This document shows, one piece after another, positions 27,828 to 36,977 of a stretch of DNA of 64,000 nucleotides. The DNA comes from Clostridium saccharoperbutylacetonicum N1-4(HMT) (GTDB lineage: Bacteria; Bacillota; Clostridia; Clostridiales; Clostridiaceae). Location: contig NC_020291.1 of the NCBI RefSeq assembly GCF_000340885.1, forward strand, positions 5,829,501-5,893,500, written 5' to 3'. Numbering within the stretch: position 1 is the first letter of the stretch; each line of letters begins with the position of its first letter. Made by a program: the position numbers and the translations under genes. Below the pieces are notes generated by a model that was not told the DNA's origin, made no database searches, and saw only the letters and a list, made by a program, of their open reading frames with translations.

Positions 27828-29573
27828 CTATTTTTCAAAGTTTAATTTATCTGAATTTGTCACATTCCAAGGGTCTTTTAATTCACTATCAAAGGTAACA
27901 TTTTTAAATGAACTATTGGTTAAATAATCTATTTTTGCTTCCTTAGTATTATTAAATGATACATTTTCAAAATGAATATCAGTATGACACATATCCTTTA
28001 AACCCAACACAAATATTGCATTACTTTTTGCTCCATCCACACTGCAATTAATAATATTAATATTTTTGAATTGTGGCAAATCCTGAGCTGGCTTAAAAGC
28101 CCCTGTTGCAGTGCTATTACTATAGTTAGATGTAAATATAAATGGTTCTCCTTCTCCATCAGTAATATTTTTTAATGCTGAGTCTCTAAATATAATATCT
28201 TTTGCGCCTCCACCTGTTCCTGGTGATGATTTACAACGTAATCCAGAACCTGTACCATTCATAACATTATCTTCTGCCAAAATATTTTCTATCCAAGCTG
28301 CTGTATTACTACCAGCCACAATTGCACCATGCCCACGACCAAAATAGTTATCAAATACCCAAACATCAGTTACAGGCTTACGATTTTTTTCTGCATCTGC
28401 ACCTTTTCCCGCTGTAAAATTCACACAGTCATCTCCTGTATCAAAAACACAATTTAATACTGTTAATCCTTTGGAATCAAAATCTATTCCATCTGAATTA
28501 TTGCAATCAAAAGTTTTAATTAGTGCACCATTTAATACTACATTACTACAGCTATTACTTCCAATTGTATGTTGACTTGGATTAACAAATGAAAGTCCAT
28601 CTCCATAATAAACATTATTTATATTGCTTATTGATATTAAATTAGATCTTCTACTGTAAGCTTCTGTGTCTGAAAGCCCCTTAATTTTCGCTGCTTTATA
28701 TTGCTTAGCTGCAAGGATACCATTTTCTTCAACAGTTTTTATACTACTTTTTAGTGAATTAGGAAAATTAGTTGTTTTTTCTGGTTCACCTTGTTTCCAC
28801 CCATTCCCATCTATTACTCCACTACCTACAATTTTTAGATTGGAACTATTACTACCTATAGCATTAATAAGTGCACTACTTTTACCTGTTCCACTTTTTA
28901 TATAATCTTCTGGATTTTCAGAGCCTAAAAGCTTTCCATCAACTTGAAAAATAATATCACCTTTTAGCCAAATAGCTCCAGATTTAAATACTTTTCCGGC
29001 TGGAATTAAAACTTTACCATCTGAAGTACAGGCATCTATAGCTTTTTGAATTGCATTTGTATCTAAAGTTTTTCCATCACCAACAGCTCCATATTTGGTA
29101 ACATCAAATATCTCTGGTGTTTTTGTTGTAGTTTGAATCACTTGATTACTATCTTGTGATTCCTTGCCATTTTTATCAACCGCCCTAACTGTAAAAGTAT
29201 ATGAAGTATTTGGATTAAGACCAGAAACTACATAATTATGCATACTTATGTTTACTGCTGATTTGTTGCTTGAATCTTTATAGAAATTATCTATAAAGGG
29301 TTTAGCTTTTGAATTTTTATTATCATTTGAGTTACCTACAAGTTTTCCATTCATATATATATTGTAATTTTTTATATTGTTATAATTTTCAGGTTTGTGC
29401 CAAGCCAAGGTAATACTATTATCATCATAAGCTAAAATTGGAACAGATAAATCTTGCGGTGCTAATACATCAGTTGCTGCTACGCCGTTGTTTTTTGATA
29501 AAATTAACCCTATAAATATTACTGCGATTACTCCAAAGACTATTACTGAAGTTATAGCTACCTTCTTTCTCAT
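27828..29573 (-). CDS. GH28 polygalacturonase with N-terminal fibronectin type III domain
   Basis: The 581-residue protein has an N-terminal membrane anchor or signal (VAITSVIVFGVIAVIFIGLIL, about 4-25). An FnIII domain (about 40-150) and a GH28 parallel beta-helix starting at FDVTKYGAVGDG follow. Catalytic residues are in place: D361 (NSDGID), D381/D382 (DTGDDC), H415 (GRGHGA) and R446/K448 (RCKSS). The 20-residue Asp spacing is canonical. It hydrolyses homogalacturonan, probably exo-acting and surface-attached. Pectin is a different substrate from the mannan genes beside it. Confidence 0.92.
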   Translation of the reverse strand: MRKKVAITSVIVFGVIAVIFIGLILSKNNGVAATDVLAPQDLSVPILAYDDNSITLAWHKPENYNNIKNYNIYMNGKLVGNSNDNKNSKAKPFIDNFYKDSSNKSAVNISMHNYVVSGLNPNTSYTFTVRAVDKNGKESQDSNQVIQTTTKTPEIFDVTKYGAVGDGKTLDTNAIQKAIDACTSDGKVLIPAGKVFKSGAIWLKGDIIFQVDGKLLGSENPEDYIKSGTGKSSALINAIGSNSSNLKIVGSGVIDGNGWKQGEPEKTTNFPNSLKSSIKTVEENGILAAKQYKAAKIKGLSDTEAYSRRSNLISISNINNVYYGDGLSFVNPSQHTIGSNSCSNVVLNGALIKTFDCNNSDGIDFDSKGLTVLNCVFDTGDDCVNFTAGKGADAEKNRKPVTDVWVFDNYFGRGHGAIVAGSNTAAWIENILAEDNVMNGTGSGLRCKSSPGTGGGAKDIIFRDSALKNITDGEGEPFIFTSNYSNSTATGAFKPAQDLPQFKNINIINCSVDGAKSNAIFVLGLKDMCHTDIHFENVSFNNTKEAKIDYLTNSSFKNVTFDSELKDPWNVTNSDKLNFEK

Positions 29574-29659
29574 TACTTGCGCCTCTTTTCATACTTAACT
29601 ATAAAATAATTCACATGATCTTTTTGTTAACATATTCTAACTAATTGCATTATATCCTG

Positions 29660-30148
29660 TTAAAATGTCAAACGCATGTCATACCAAACGACGCCTCCAT
29701 GTGTTGATTCTGAAATTCCTTCATTTTCAAAACCAAATTTTTCGTAATAATGAATCAATTTTTCTTTACAAGTAAGTACCAATCCAGTGCGTCCTTGAGT
29801 TTTGGCATCAGCAATAACTCTAGTTATTATTTTTTCTGCACAACCTAACCTACGATATTCTGGTATAGTATTTACACCAAAAATCATTTGCCATTCACCC
29901 TTTTCATTATGTAAATTAGCATTTTCAAACATCTCATCACATAATTTTCTCTTATCTGTGACCATTCCATTTACAAAACCAACTAGCTTTCCATCATCCT
30001 CTAATAGCCAAAAATGGTTAGGATAAATTGTTAATCTATTCTTGAAATCACTTTCTGAAGCTGCTTCTGCTACTGGGAAACACAATGATTCAACAGCAGT
30101 GATTGCTTGTATATCTTCTATGGTTGCAATTCTTATCTCCATTTTCAT
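29660..30148 (-). CDS. GNAT-family N-acetyltransferase
   Basis: The 162-residue protein has GNAT features: IRIATIEDIQAI at the N-terminus, the central LVGFVNGMV strand, the acetyl-CoA loop IPEYRRLGCAEKII near 113-126, and YYEKFGFENEGIS near 147. Substrate unknown. It lies 9 nt after the SRPBCC gene on the same strand, so the two form a small operon. Two in-frame ATGs (30148, 30142) both suit the AAGGAG site. Confidence 0.85.
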   Translation of the reverse strand: MKMEIRIATIEDIQAITAVESLCFPVAEAASESDFKNRLTIYPNHFWLLEDDGKLVGFVNGMVTDKRKLCDEMFENANLHNEKGEWQMIFGVNTIPEYRRLGCAEKIITRVIADAKTQGRTGLVLTCKEKLIHYYEKFGFENEGISESTHGGVVWYDMRLTF

Positions 30149-30157
30149 TAGCTCCTT

Positions 30158-30574
30158 TTATTTATTAGAATTATTTTTCTTCAACGTTTTTTCTAAATCT
30201 GAAATATAAACTGCTTGTTGTTTTTTCAAATATATTCCTACAAAAGGTTTCATAATCCACTTTTTAGTTAACACATTCTCTGTAAAATTTATCTCTGTCC
30301 TATTATCATCTATCTTTGAAAATAATCCTACCCAATGGCCATGCATATTATTATTATCCATATCAAACTCATAACACGTCATAGGTTCAAATTTAGTTAT
30401 TGTAAAAGTTGTAGCATATCCTTCTTTTGTATACTCCACAAATTTTTTTTCTGCTTCCAAAATCTCAATTTTACTTAAATCACTCCTCCATGAATAATTA
30501 TCAAGAGAAGTTACTACTTCCCATACAGTTTTTATACCCTCGTTTAAAATTAGTTTTATATTTGCACTTGCCAT
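30158..30574 (-). CDS. SRPBCC-family protein (polyketide cyclase/dehydrase type 2)
   Basis: A 138-residue START-like lipid or ligand-binding fold: IKLILNEGIKTVWEVVTSLDNYSWRSDLSKIE at the N-terminus, the ETMTCYEFDM/GHWVGLFSKID central strands and a C-terminal helix. These small proteins bind hydrophobic ligands, and no substrate can be inferred. It is upstream partner of the GNAT gene. A GGTGG site precedes the ATG. Confidence 0.78.
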   Translation of the reverse strand: MASANIKLILNEGIKTVWEVVTSLDNYSWRSDLSKIEILEAEKKFVEYTKEGYATTFTITKFEPMTCYEFDMDNNNMHGHWVGLFSKIDDNRTEINFTENVLTKKWIMKPFVGIYLKKQQAVYISDLEKTLKKNNSNK

Positions 30575-30760
30575 TTTATCCCACCTTCAATATGACATTT
30601 CATTATTATTATAACTTATTTATACCCATAATAATGTAATCATTCAATCATTTTCTGTTTTTAAATTACTAAATTACATTGGTTTTCACATTAAAATACC
30701 TTTATAAATAACAATAACAAATATTTTGTTTACCAATTTATCCATGTTAAGCAGATAAAA

Positions 30761-30796
30761 AAGAGCTAAGAGAAATTTTAAATCCTCTTAACTCTT
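30761..30796 (-). terminator. Terminator of the chemotaxis receptor gene
   Basis: A 12-bp stem (AAGAGCTAAGAG / CTCTTAACTCTT, one G-U pair) with a T-run immediately after it on the minus strand. Confidence 0.75.
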
Positions 30797-30856
30797 CTTA
30801 TATAAATAAATTTATTCTATCTATAATTTTTCACAACCATTAGCTGATTAACAAAT

Positions 30857-32854
30857 TTAAACTTTAAATTTATTTACTTCCACAAGCATTGCATTAGTCA
30901 TGCTATTAAGCATTTGTGCTGCTGATGCAACCTCTTCCGTTGAAGCATTCATTTCTTCTGAAGACGCTGAAATTTCTTGAGAAGATGCTGAAACTTCAAC
31001 TGAAATTGAAGATAAACCATCTATTTTATTTAAAATTGTGTTCTTATCTTTTTCTATATTTTCAGCTGATTTTTTAACAACATCAATTTTAGGAATTACT
31101 TCATCTACTGCTTCAATTATCTTTTTAAATGATATTACTGAATTTTCTATAACATCAACTTGATTCATCAATTCATTATCCATAGTAACAGAATCTTGGA
31201 CAATAACGTCTGTATCTTTAGATATTCCACTTATTAACTTACTTATACTTTCAGATGACTCTTTTGATTGTTCTGCAAGTTGTCTGATTTCATCTGCAAC
31301 TACTGCAAAGCCCTTACCAGATTCACCTGCTCTCGCTGCCTCAATTGCTGCATTTAATGCTAATAAATTTGTTTGATCAGCCACTTCGTTTATCAGATTA
31401 GTGATTTCATTTATTTTATTTACATTCCTACCAAGTTCAGTAATCTTACTATAAAATGTTTTGAATGAATTACTTACATTTGTTACTGATTGATTTAATC
31501 CATTCATTTCATTACTACTATCCCCCGCCATCACGCTTATCTCTCTAGAATTCGAATCTACAATCTGTATTTCTTTAACCATTCCAGACAACTTCTTGCT
31601 AAACTCACTAAGAATTTCTGTTATATATATTAATTCTTCTGATTGATTGCTCGTACCTGTAGCAATTTCAGATATTGCTCCTGTAACATTTTCTGATACA
31701 TTTGCTATTTCTTCTGAGATAGAAGATAAATTTTCTGACTGTAAGTTAATGTTTGATGAATTATCCTTAACTTGCTTTATCATTATCCCTAACGATTCTT
31801 GCATCATTTTCATTGAAGCAGTCATTTCTCCAATTTCATCTTTTTGATTCAAATATTTAATTGGAACTTCCTCAATCAAGTTTCCCTCTGACAATACCTT
31901 CAAATGCTTTGAAGTTAATTTAACACCTTTAGATATATTATTTGAAATTAAGTATATAATGCAACCTCCAATTAATATAAATATTATTGAAGATATTGCA
32001 ACTGAAATCTTCAAACCAGATAATTCTGATAACACTTCAGTTTCTGTTACTATAACACCTACAGACCATTCAGTTCCAGAAACTGGTGCATATCCTACAT
32101 ATTTATCTACTCCACCAAAACTATATTTACCTATTCCTGTCTCACCTGCACCCATTTTAACTTCAATATCTGCTATTGCTTGTAATTTCGGATCTTTTTT
32201 TGCTTCATCTATTGGATTATATAAATTGGTAACTTTATCTTTATCAGTACTTGCAATATTTACTCCATCTTTTCTAATCATAAATGCATAGCCAGTTTGT
32301 CCAATTTTAAGTTGATTGGTTAATTCACTTAAATAATTTCCATCTCTTGTTTCTATTAAAACACCTACAATTTTATCATTATATTTAACAGGAACTGCAT
32401 ACACAACTACAACTTGTTTATTAGCATCTTTACTTACTATCGGATCTGATACATTATCCTTACCTGCTAATGCATTTTTTAAGTATACTCTGTCTTTAAC
32501 ATTAACAATTGTTCCATCTGGTTTTTTAATGTCTCCATTTGCTTCTACAAATTCTAATCTAATACTTCCAATTCTTTTACCTTCATTTGAAAGAATTGGC
32601 ATCTTACTTTCTGTTGCTATATTAGGATCACTTATTTCTGGTTTAGCTGCAATAGCCTCCAATGTTTTTAACTGCCCTTCAAGTCTTCCAGAAACATTAC
32701 TTGCAGTTTGTTCTGCAATTTTAGGCAATGTCTTCCCTAAATTCGATTTTAATGCATTCGATGAATTGATAAATGAAATTATACCTAATCCTATGCATAT
32801 AATTGCTAACATTAATCCCAAAAATACTATTAATTTTGTTTTAATACTTTTCAT
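30857..32854 (-). CDS. Methyl-accepting chemotaxis protein with dCache sensor
   Basis: The 665-residue receptor has TM1 at about 8-28, an extracellular double-Cache domain (about 30-270, with [23 protein letters not shown] and [17 protein letters not shown]), TM2 at about 280-305, a HAMP domain, and a long signalling coiled coil with the conserved tip [20 protein letters not shown]. No C-terminal pentapeptide tether is seen. The start is the ATG at 32854 after GGGGG. Its leader carries a c-di-GMP-I riboswitch and terminator, tying chemotaxis to second-messenger level. Confidence 0.93.
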   Translation of the reverse strand: MKSIKTKLIVFLGLMLAIICIGLGIISFINSSNALKSNLGKTLPKIAEQTASNVSGRLEGQLKTLEAIAAKPEISDPNIATESKMPILSNEGKRIGSIRLEFVEANGDIKKPDGTIVNVKDRVYLKNALAGKDNVSDPIVSKDANKQVVVVYAVPVKYNDKIVGVLIETRDGNYLSELTNQLKIGQTGYAFMIRKDGVNIASTDKDKVTNLYNPIDEAKKDPKLQAIADIEVKMGAGETGIGKYSFGGVDKYVGYAPVSGTEWSVGVIVTETEVLSELSGLKISVAISSIIFILIGGCIIYLISNNISKGVKLTSKHLKVLSEGNLIEEVPIKYLNQKDEIGEMTASMKMMQESLGIMIKQVKDNSSNINLQSENLSSISEEIANVSENVTGAISEIATGTSNQSEELIYITEILSEFSKKLSGMVKEIQIVDSNSREISVMAGDSSNEMNGLNQSVTNVSNSFKTFYSKITELGRNVNKINEITNLINEVADQTNLLALNAAIEAARAGESGKGFAVVADEIRQLAEQSKESSESISKLISGISKDTDVIVQDSVTMDNELMNQVDVIENSVISFKKIIEAVDEVIPKIDVVKKSAENIEKDKNTILNKIDGLSSISVEVSASSQEISASSEEMNASTEEVASAAQMLNSMTNAMLVEVNKFKV

Positions 32855-32979
32855 AAATTTCCCCCTATCACTATTTAAGTATAAAGTAGTTCTTATAGTC
32901 ATTCTCTTTACTTAATTTTCGTTTTATATTCTTAAAAATTTATATGTATCATATATGTTTCTATATAAAATAAAAAAAT

Positions 32980-33145
32980 CGCAGGCGACTGTGGAGCCGT
33001 AGATTTTTAATATTAAGTTCCGTATTGTGCTTCGCACTCTTTTTATAGGTGCGCATCTGCCTTTTCGAACGCATGTGAGAAAAATCTGCACCTTAGAAAA
33101 AGCAGCTATGCTGCATACGAGAACATTTTATGCAGGCGAATATGA
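32980..33145. repeat. Composite intergenic repeat, copy 3 (partial match)
   Basis: A GC-richer block contains AGTTCCGTATTG and CTCTTTTTATAGGTG shared with copies at 8843 and 55606. It is flanked by CGCAGGCGAC/GGAGCCGTAGATTTTT and GCAGCTATGCTGC hairpin-forming sequence. It sits in the mcp leader between the riboswitch terminator and the start codon. Confidence 0.6.
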
Positions 33146-33241
33146 TTTATTTTTTTATTCTTTTAAAATATTAAACCTAGTTGATTAGTCTGTTTCAAAA
33201 GTTATCCGCAGATTCTCCAATAATATAATTTCCTAAAGAAT

Positions 33242-33269
33242 AAAAAAGTGCCCATATAATTATAGGCAC
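33242..33269 (-). terminator. Expression-platform terminator of the c-di-GMP riboswitch
   Basis: On the minus strand GTGCCTATA pairs with TATGGGCAC (one G-U) and is followed by TTTTTTATT. It begins about 30 nt downstream of the aptamer. Confidence 0.75.
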
Positions 33270-33302
33270 CAAAATAAAGCTTAAAATTTGTATAAATACA
33301 TT

Positions 33303-33385
33303 TTGGCAACCTGACAATCATAGAAAATTAAATTTTCCTTAGACTCATAGCTTTGCGGCCCTACCTTTCAGTAAGTGTGCTATTA
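33303..33385 (-). ncRNA. Cyclic di-GMP-I (GEMM) riboswitch
   Basis: The minus-strand sequence carries the GEMM core: GCACACTTAC, a GAAA tetraloop closing P1b, GGCCGCAAAGC, then TCTAAGG and CTATGAT as the tetraloop-receptor sides of P2, and the closing CAGGTTGCC. All are in the expected order. A terminator follows, and the next gene on this strand is a chemotaxis receptor, a classic target of this riboswitch class. It starts about 15 nt after the aroD stop. Confidence 0.85.
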
Positions 33386-33399
33386 ACATTATATTTTTA

Positions 33400-34167
33400 T
33401 TATTTTATACTATTATGTAAAATATTAAGAACTGTACGTAAATCAGCAACTCCTATTTGACCAGGTGCTGAAGCTTTTTTGGCAGCTCCAAAAGTTAATG
33501 CTGAACCAAATACTTCGCCTGCTAAACGGCTTATAACCCCAGTACCTGCCATAGACATTGTAATAATTGGCCCCTCAGCATAATTTTCAACCATTTCATT
33601 TGTAGCTGAAAGTAAAACTAACACGTCGTTTTTATTTTGAGGCATTACTGCAATTTTAGGTAAATCAGCTCCTAATTCTTGCATTTTTCTCAAACGTAAT
33701 ACAATTTCTTCTTGAACTGGAGTCTTAAAGAAATCATGATTTGACATTACAACTTTAACTTCAGAATCATGTGCATAAGCAACTATATCTTTAACAATTT
33801 CATCTCCTGTAAAAAGTTCTACATCGATTAAGTCAACTAATCTAGTAGCTGCAATTTCTTTGTTCAATTTTGCATAATAATTTGTAGATACTTCTTTTTC
33901 TCCACCTTCCTTTTTGCTACGGAATGTGAATAATATTGGTGTATTTGAAAGTAGCTTTCTTAAACTAACAAGTAATTCTTTAACTCTTTCTATGTCTTCT
34001 ACATTTTCATAATAATCAACACGCCATTCAACAACATCTAAACTGATATCCTTTAAAGCTTCAACTTCTTCAATAAGTTCTTCCTTTGTCCTTCCAACGA
34101 TTGGAACGCAAATTTTAGGAGTTCCTTCACCAAGTACAACATTTCTAACTTTTACTGTTTTTTTCAT
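33400..34167 (-). CDS. aroD: Type I 3-dehydroquinate dehydratase
   Basis: The 255-residue TIM barrel has the family's start (KICVPIVGRTKEELIEE), the EWRVDYYENV substrate segment (about 46-55), the catalytic His region VVMSNHDFFKTP near 144, the Schiff-base Lys region near 170 (LPKIAVMPQNKNDVL) and TMSMAGTGVISRL near 205. It converts 3-dehydroquinate to 3-dehydroshikimate. It is not in the biosynthetic operon, but next to quinate/shikimate-type dehydrogenases and MFS carriers, so a catabolic role is plausible. It is also the only dehydroquinase in the window. Confidence 0.92.
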   Translation of the reverse strand: MKKTVKVRNVVLGEGTPKICVPIVGRTKEELIEEVEALKDISLDVVEWRVDYYENVEDIERVKELLVSLRKLLSNTPILFTFRSKKEGGEKEVSTNYYAKLNKEIAATRLVDLIDVELFTGDEIVKDIVAYAHDSEVKVVMSNHDFFKTPVQEEIVLRLRKMQELGADLPKIAVMPQNKNDVLVLLSATNEMVENYAEGPIITMSMAGTGVISRLAGEVFGSALTFGAAKKASAPGQIGVADLRTVLNILHNSIK

Positions 34168-34264
34168 AGCTATCCCCCTACTGTTTTAAAAAAATATATT
34201 ATGAATATTATTGCTTTATTTTTAAATTATGTACAATATTATAATAATTATTAATCTCAGAAAT

Positions 34265-34307
34265 AGCTTCTAATACAACAAACTTTAAAATTGTCATACT
34301 AGAAGCT
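34265..34307 (-). terminator. Candidate terminator between aroE1 and aroD
   Basis: AGCTTCTA (34265-34272) and TAGAAGCT (34300-34307) form an 8-bp stem with a long, partly paired loop in the 168-bp gap. Confidence 0.45.
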
Positions 34308-34335
34308 GCATTATTTTTTTAACATACTTTCAATA

Positions 34336-35205
34336 TTATTTGATATTTAAGAATTCTTTCATATGTTCAATAGGCATTTCTTTTCCTGTGAAAAGTTTAA
34401 ATGCTTCTGCTCCTTGATATAACATCATACCATCACCATTAATCCATTTACAACCTACTTTATCAGCTGTTTCTAATAATTTAGTTACGTGTGGCATATA
34501 AACTGTATCTGCTACGAATAAATCAGGACGTAAGTATGTTTCATCTGGAATTACCATTTGACCTTCTAATGGCTTCATACCAACACCTGTAGCATTTACA
34601 AAAAGATAACTTGATTCAATTTCACTTCTTAAAGCATCAGTATCAGCTAAGTCAAATAATTTAACTTTACAGTTTGTTTTTTCAGTTAACTTTTTAACTG
34701 TTTCTTCTGCTCTTGCCCAGAATTTATCTTTAATATTAAAGATAGATATTTCAGCTACACCATCTAAAGCAGCTTGAACTTGAATTGCTGTTGCAGCACC
34801 ACCAGCTCCTGCTATAGTCATTTTTTTACCAATCACATCAATACCACTATCTTTTAATGAAGTCATAAATCCAACTCCATCTGTTATATGTCCAGTTAAA
34901 ACACCATCATCATTTACAACAGTGTTAACTGCACCTGCAAGCTCTGCTGCTGGAGAAATCTTATCTAAATATTTGTGAATAACAGTCTTATTAGGCATTG
35001 ATACATTAGATCCACGAGCTTTTAATGCCTTTAATCCTTTTACTGCATCTTCTAGTTCATCGTTTCCAACTTCAAAAGCAAGGTATGCATAATCTAGTCC
35101 TAAATATGAAAAAGCCTCATTGTGCATTGTTGGTGATTTAGTATGCTTTATTGGCGTTGCAATTAACCCTATTAATGTAGTATATCCTGTAATACGTCTT
35201 TCCAT
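34336..35205 (-). CDS. aroE: Shikimate/quinate 5-dehydrogenase, AroE/YdiB-like (copy 1)
   Basis: The 289-residue enzyme has the substrate segment PIKHTKSPTMHN (14-28), NVSMPNK with the catalytic Lys near 67, ITDGVGF with the catalytic Asp near 110, and the nucleotide loop GAGGAATAIQVQ near 133. The first Ser of the usual HSxSP carboxylate clamp is Thr here, unlike copies 2 and 3. NIKD after the Rossmann beta-2 suggests NAD preference. Placed beside aroD and an MFS carrier, it may be a catabolic quinate/shikimate dehydrogenase. Confidence 0.85.
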   Translation of the reverse strand: MERRITGYTTLIGLIATPIKHTKSPTMHNEAFSYLGLDYAYLAFEVGNDELEDAVKGLKALKARGSNVSMPNKTVIHKYLDKISPAAELAGAVNTVVNDDGVLTGHITDGVGFMTSLKDSGIDVIGKKMTIAGAGGAATAIQVQAALDGVAEISIFNIKDKFWARAEETVKKLTEKTNCKVKLFDLADTDALRSEIESSYLFVNATGVGMKPLEGQMVIPDETYLRPDLFVADTVYMPHVTKLLETADKVGCKWINGDGMMLYQGAEAFKLFTGKEMPIEHMKEFLNIK

Positions 35206-35386
35206 TTATCATCTCTCCTTAATATTTAAATAATATATATTTATTAAAATTTTTATTTGTTAATTTTCCTACAATTATATGATATGTCTATTTCTAATAA
35301 TATTCCAATTAATTCTTCTCTTATTATCAATAGAAATGTTCTATAGATAAATTACTAAAAATCTAGATTGCTAAACATAACCTTAA

Positions 35387-36691
35387 TTAATCTGGAATCA
35401 CAATACGTTTAGGTTTTCCGATAATAAATATGTATGAAAAAGCACCTAATCCACCCATTGCAGAAACAAAAACCAATGCAGATGCATACGATCCTGTTGC
35501 AGCAATTAGATAACCAACTATAGCAGGAGATAAAGCCCCTCCCATATTAGATACAAAATTAAAAACTGAACCACATAATCCTACTAATTGCTTAGGCATT
35601 ATCTCAGATAATAAGGCCCAAGAAATAGTTGATGCCATACCTTGACCAAAGAAAGCTATGCACATAAATATGATAACAATTGTAATATCATTAGTATAAT
35701 TAGCAGCCATAATAACAGCAGATAATAGCAAACCGATAATAACTGGAAGTTTACGTGATATTCCTATTCCATATTCTTTAGAAATCATCCAATCTGACCA
35801 TCTTCCAGCAAACAAAACTCCAGCAATTGCTGCCATATATGGTAAAGCTCCATAAATCCCCATCTTTAACATAGTCATATGTTTTTCAGCAACAAGATAA
35901 GATGGAAACCATGTCATGAAAAAGAATAATATAGCAGTATTACAAAATCCACCTATATACATTCCCCATAACTGACGGCTTGTAAAAAGATACTTTACCT
36001 GTTTCCAATTAACTTTATTTTTTTCTGCAATAGTATCTGAAAGACCACCGCCTTCTTTAATAAGGTCAATCTCTGCTTGATTAACACCTTTTGATTTACC
36101 TGGATCATTGTAGCAAATCAACCAGAAAAATGTGAATATAATTCCAATTAAACCAGTAGCTACAAATATAGATTTCCATCCGAATGTTACTAAAAGCCAT
36201 GTTAAAATAGGAGTACATAATGCGAGTCCTACATATTCAGCTCCTGTGTAAGCACCAATTGCTAAACCACGTTCCCTAGATGGAAACCATGCAGTAACAA
36301 TACGGCTATTTGCTGGAAAAGCTGGCGCCTCAAATATTCCAAGTCCAAGACGGCAAGCAATCATACTAGCAAAGTTATAAGTAAGAGACATGGCTCCTGT
36401 AAATGCAGACCATCCAAAAAGTGCAATCCCATACACTACTCTTGGTCCTAACCGTTCAAGAAACCAACCACATGGAATTTGCATGCATGTATATGACCAA
36501 CTCATAGCAGAAAATATTAATCCCATTTTTGCAGCGTCAAATCCCATATCGCTTGATATAAATGGAGCAGCTACTGAAATATTAGCTCTATCTAGATAAT
36601 TAATAAAAGTTATTATACAAACCAAAAATAATACAAACCATCGTCTTTTTGTAGGTTTTTCTTTTACTCTACTTACATTTGTTTGACTCAT
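35387..36691 (-). CDS. MFS transporter, anion:cation symporter family
   Basis: The 434-residue protein has 12 predicted helices and the ACS signature FINYLDRANISVAAP near 28-42, with the WFPSRERGLAIGAYTGAEY segment near 135. Relatives carry hexuronates, glucarate, phthalate and other organic acids. Between two aroE-like genes, shikimate, quinate or a related ring acid is the best guess. GGAGGGAC lies about 6 nt before the ATG. No terminator is seen between it and aroE1. Confidence 0.87.
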   Translation of the reverse strand: MSQTNVSRVKEKPTKRRWFVLFLVCIITFINYLDRANISVAAPFISSDMGFDAAKMGLIFSAMSWSYTCMQIPCGWFLERLGPRVVYGIALFGWSAFTGAMSLTYNFASMIACRLGLGIFEAPAFPANSRIVTAWFPSRERGLAIGAYTGAEYVGLALCTPILTWLLVTFGWKSIFVATGLIGIIFTFFWLICYNDPGKSKGVNQAEIDLIKEGGGLSDTIAEKNKVNWKQVKYLFTSRQLWGMYIGGFCNTAILFFFMTWFPSYLVAEKHMTMLKMGIYGALPYMAAIAGVLFAGRWSDWMISKEYGIGISRKLPVIIGLLLSAVIMAANYTNDITIVIIFMCIAFFGQGMASTISWALLSEIMPKQLVGLCGSVFNFVSNMGGALSPAIVGYLIAATGSYASALVFVSAMGGLGAFSYIFIIGKPKRIVIPD

Positions 36692-36874
36692 CGTTGTCCC
36701 TCCAATTTTAATTATATTATAGCATTGTTATATAACTTATTTTATTACATTATTCAGCAATTTTACACAAATATTTTATATATACTCATATTTTCACATT
36801 AGGTACATCACAATGATTTACTTTAAACCTTTATGCAGAGATAGTATAAAATTTAACATTCAATATTACATAAT

Positions 36875-36924
36875 AACCATCATATTTACTCCACATTTAA
36901 GTAGCTTATATAAATATGATGGTT
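36875..36924 (-). terminator. Hairpin between the two MFS genes
   Basis: A perfect 14-bp stem (AACCATCATATTTA / TAAATATGATGGTT) with a 22-nt loop and a modest U-rich tail on the minus strand. The rest of the 286-bp gap shows nothing else. Confidence 0.55.
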
Positions 36925-36977
36925 TTGTATATTTAATTAAATATATTGTTTCAACAAGTTATAGACTTTTTTATAAT

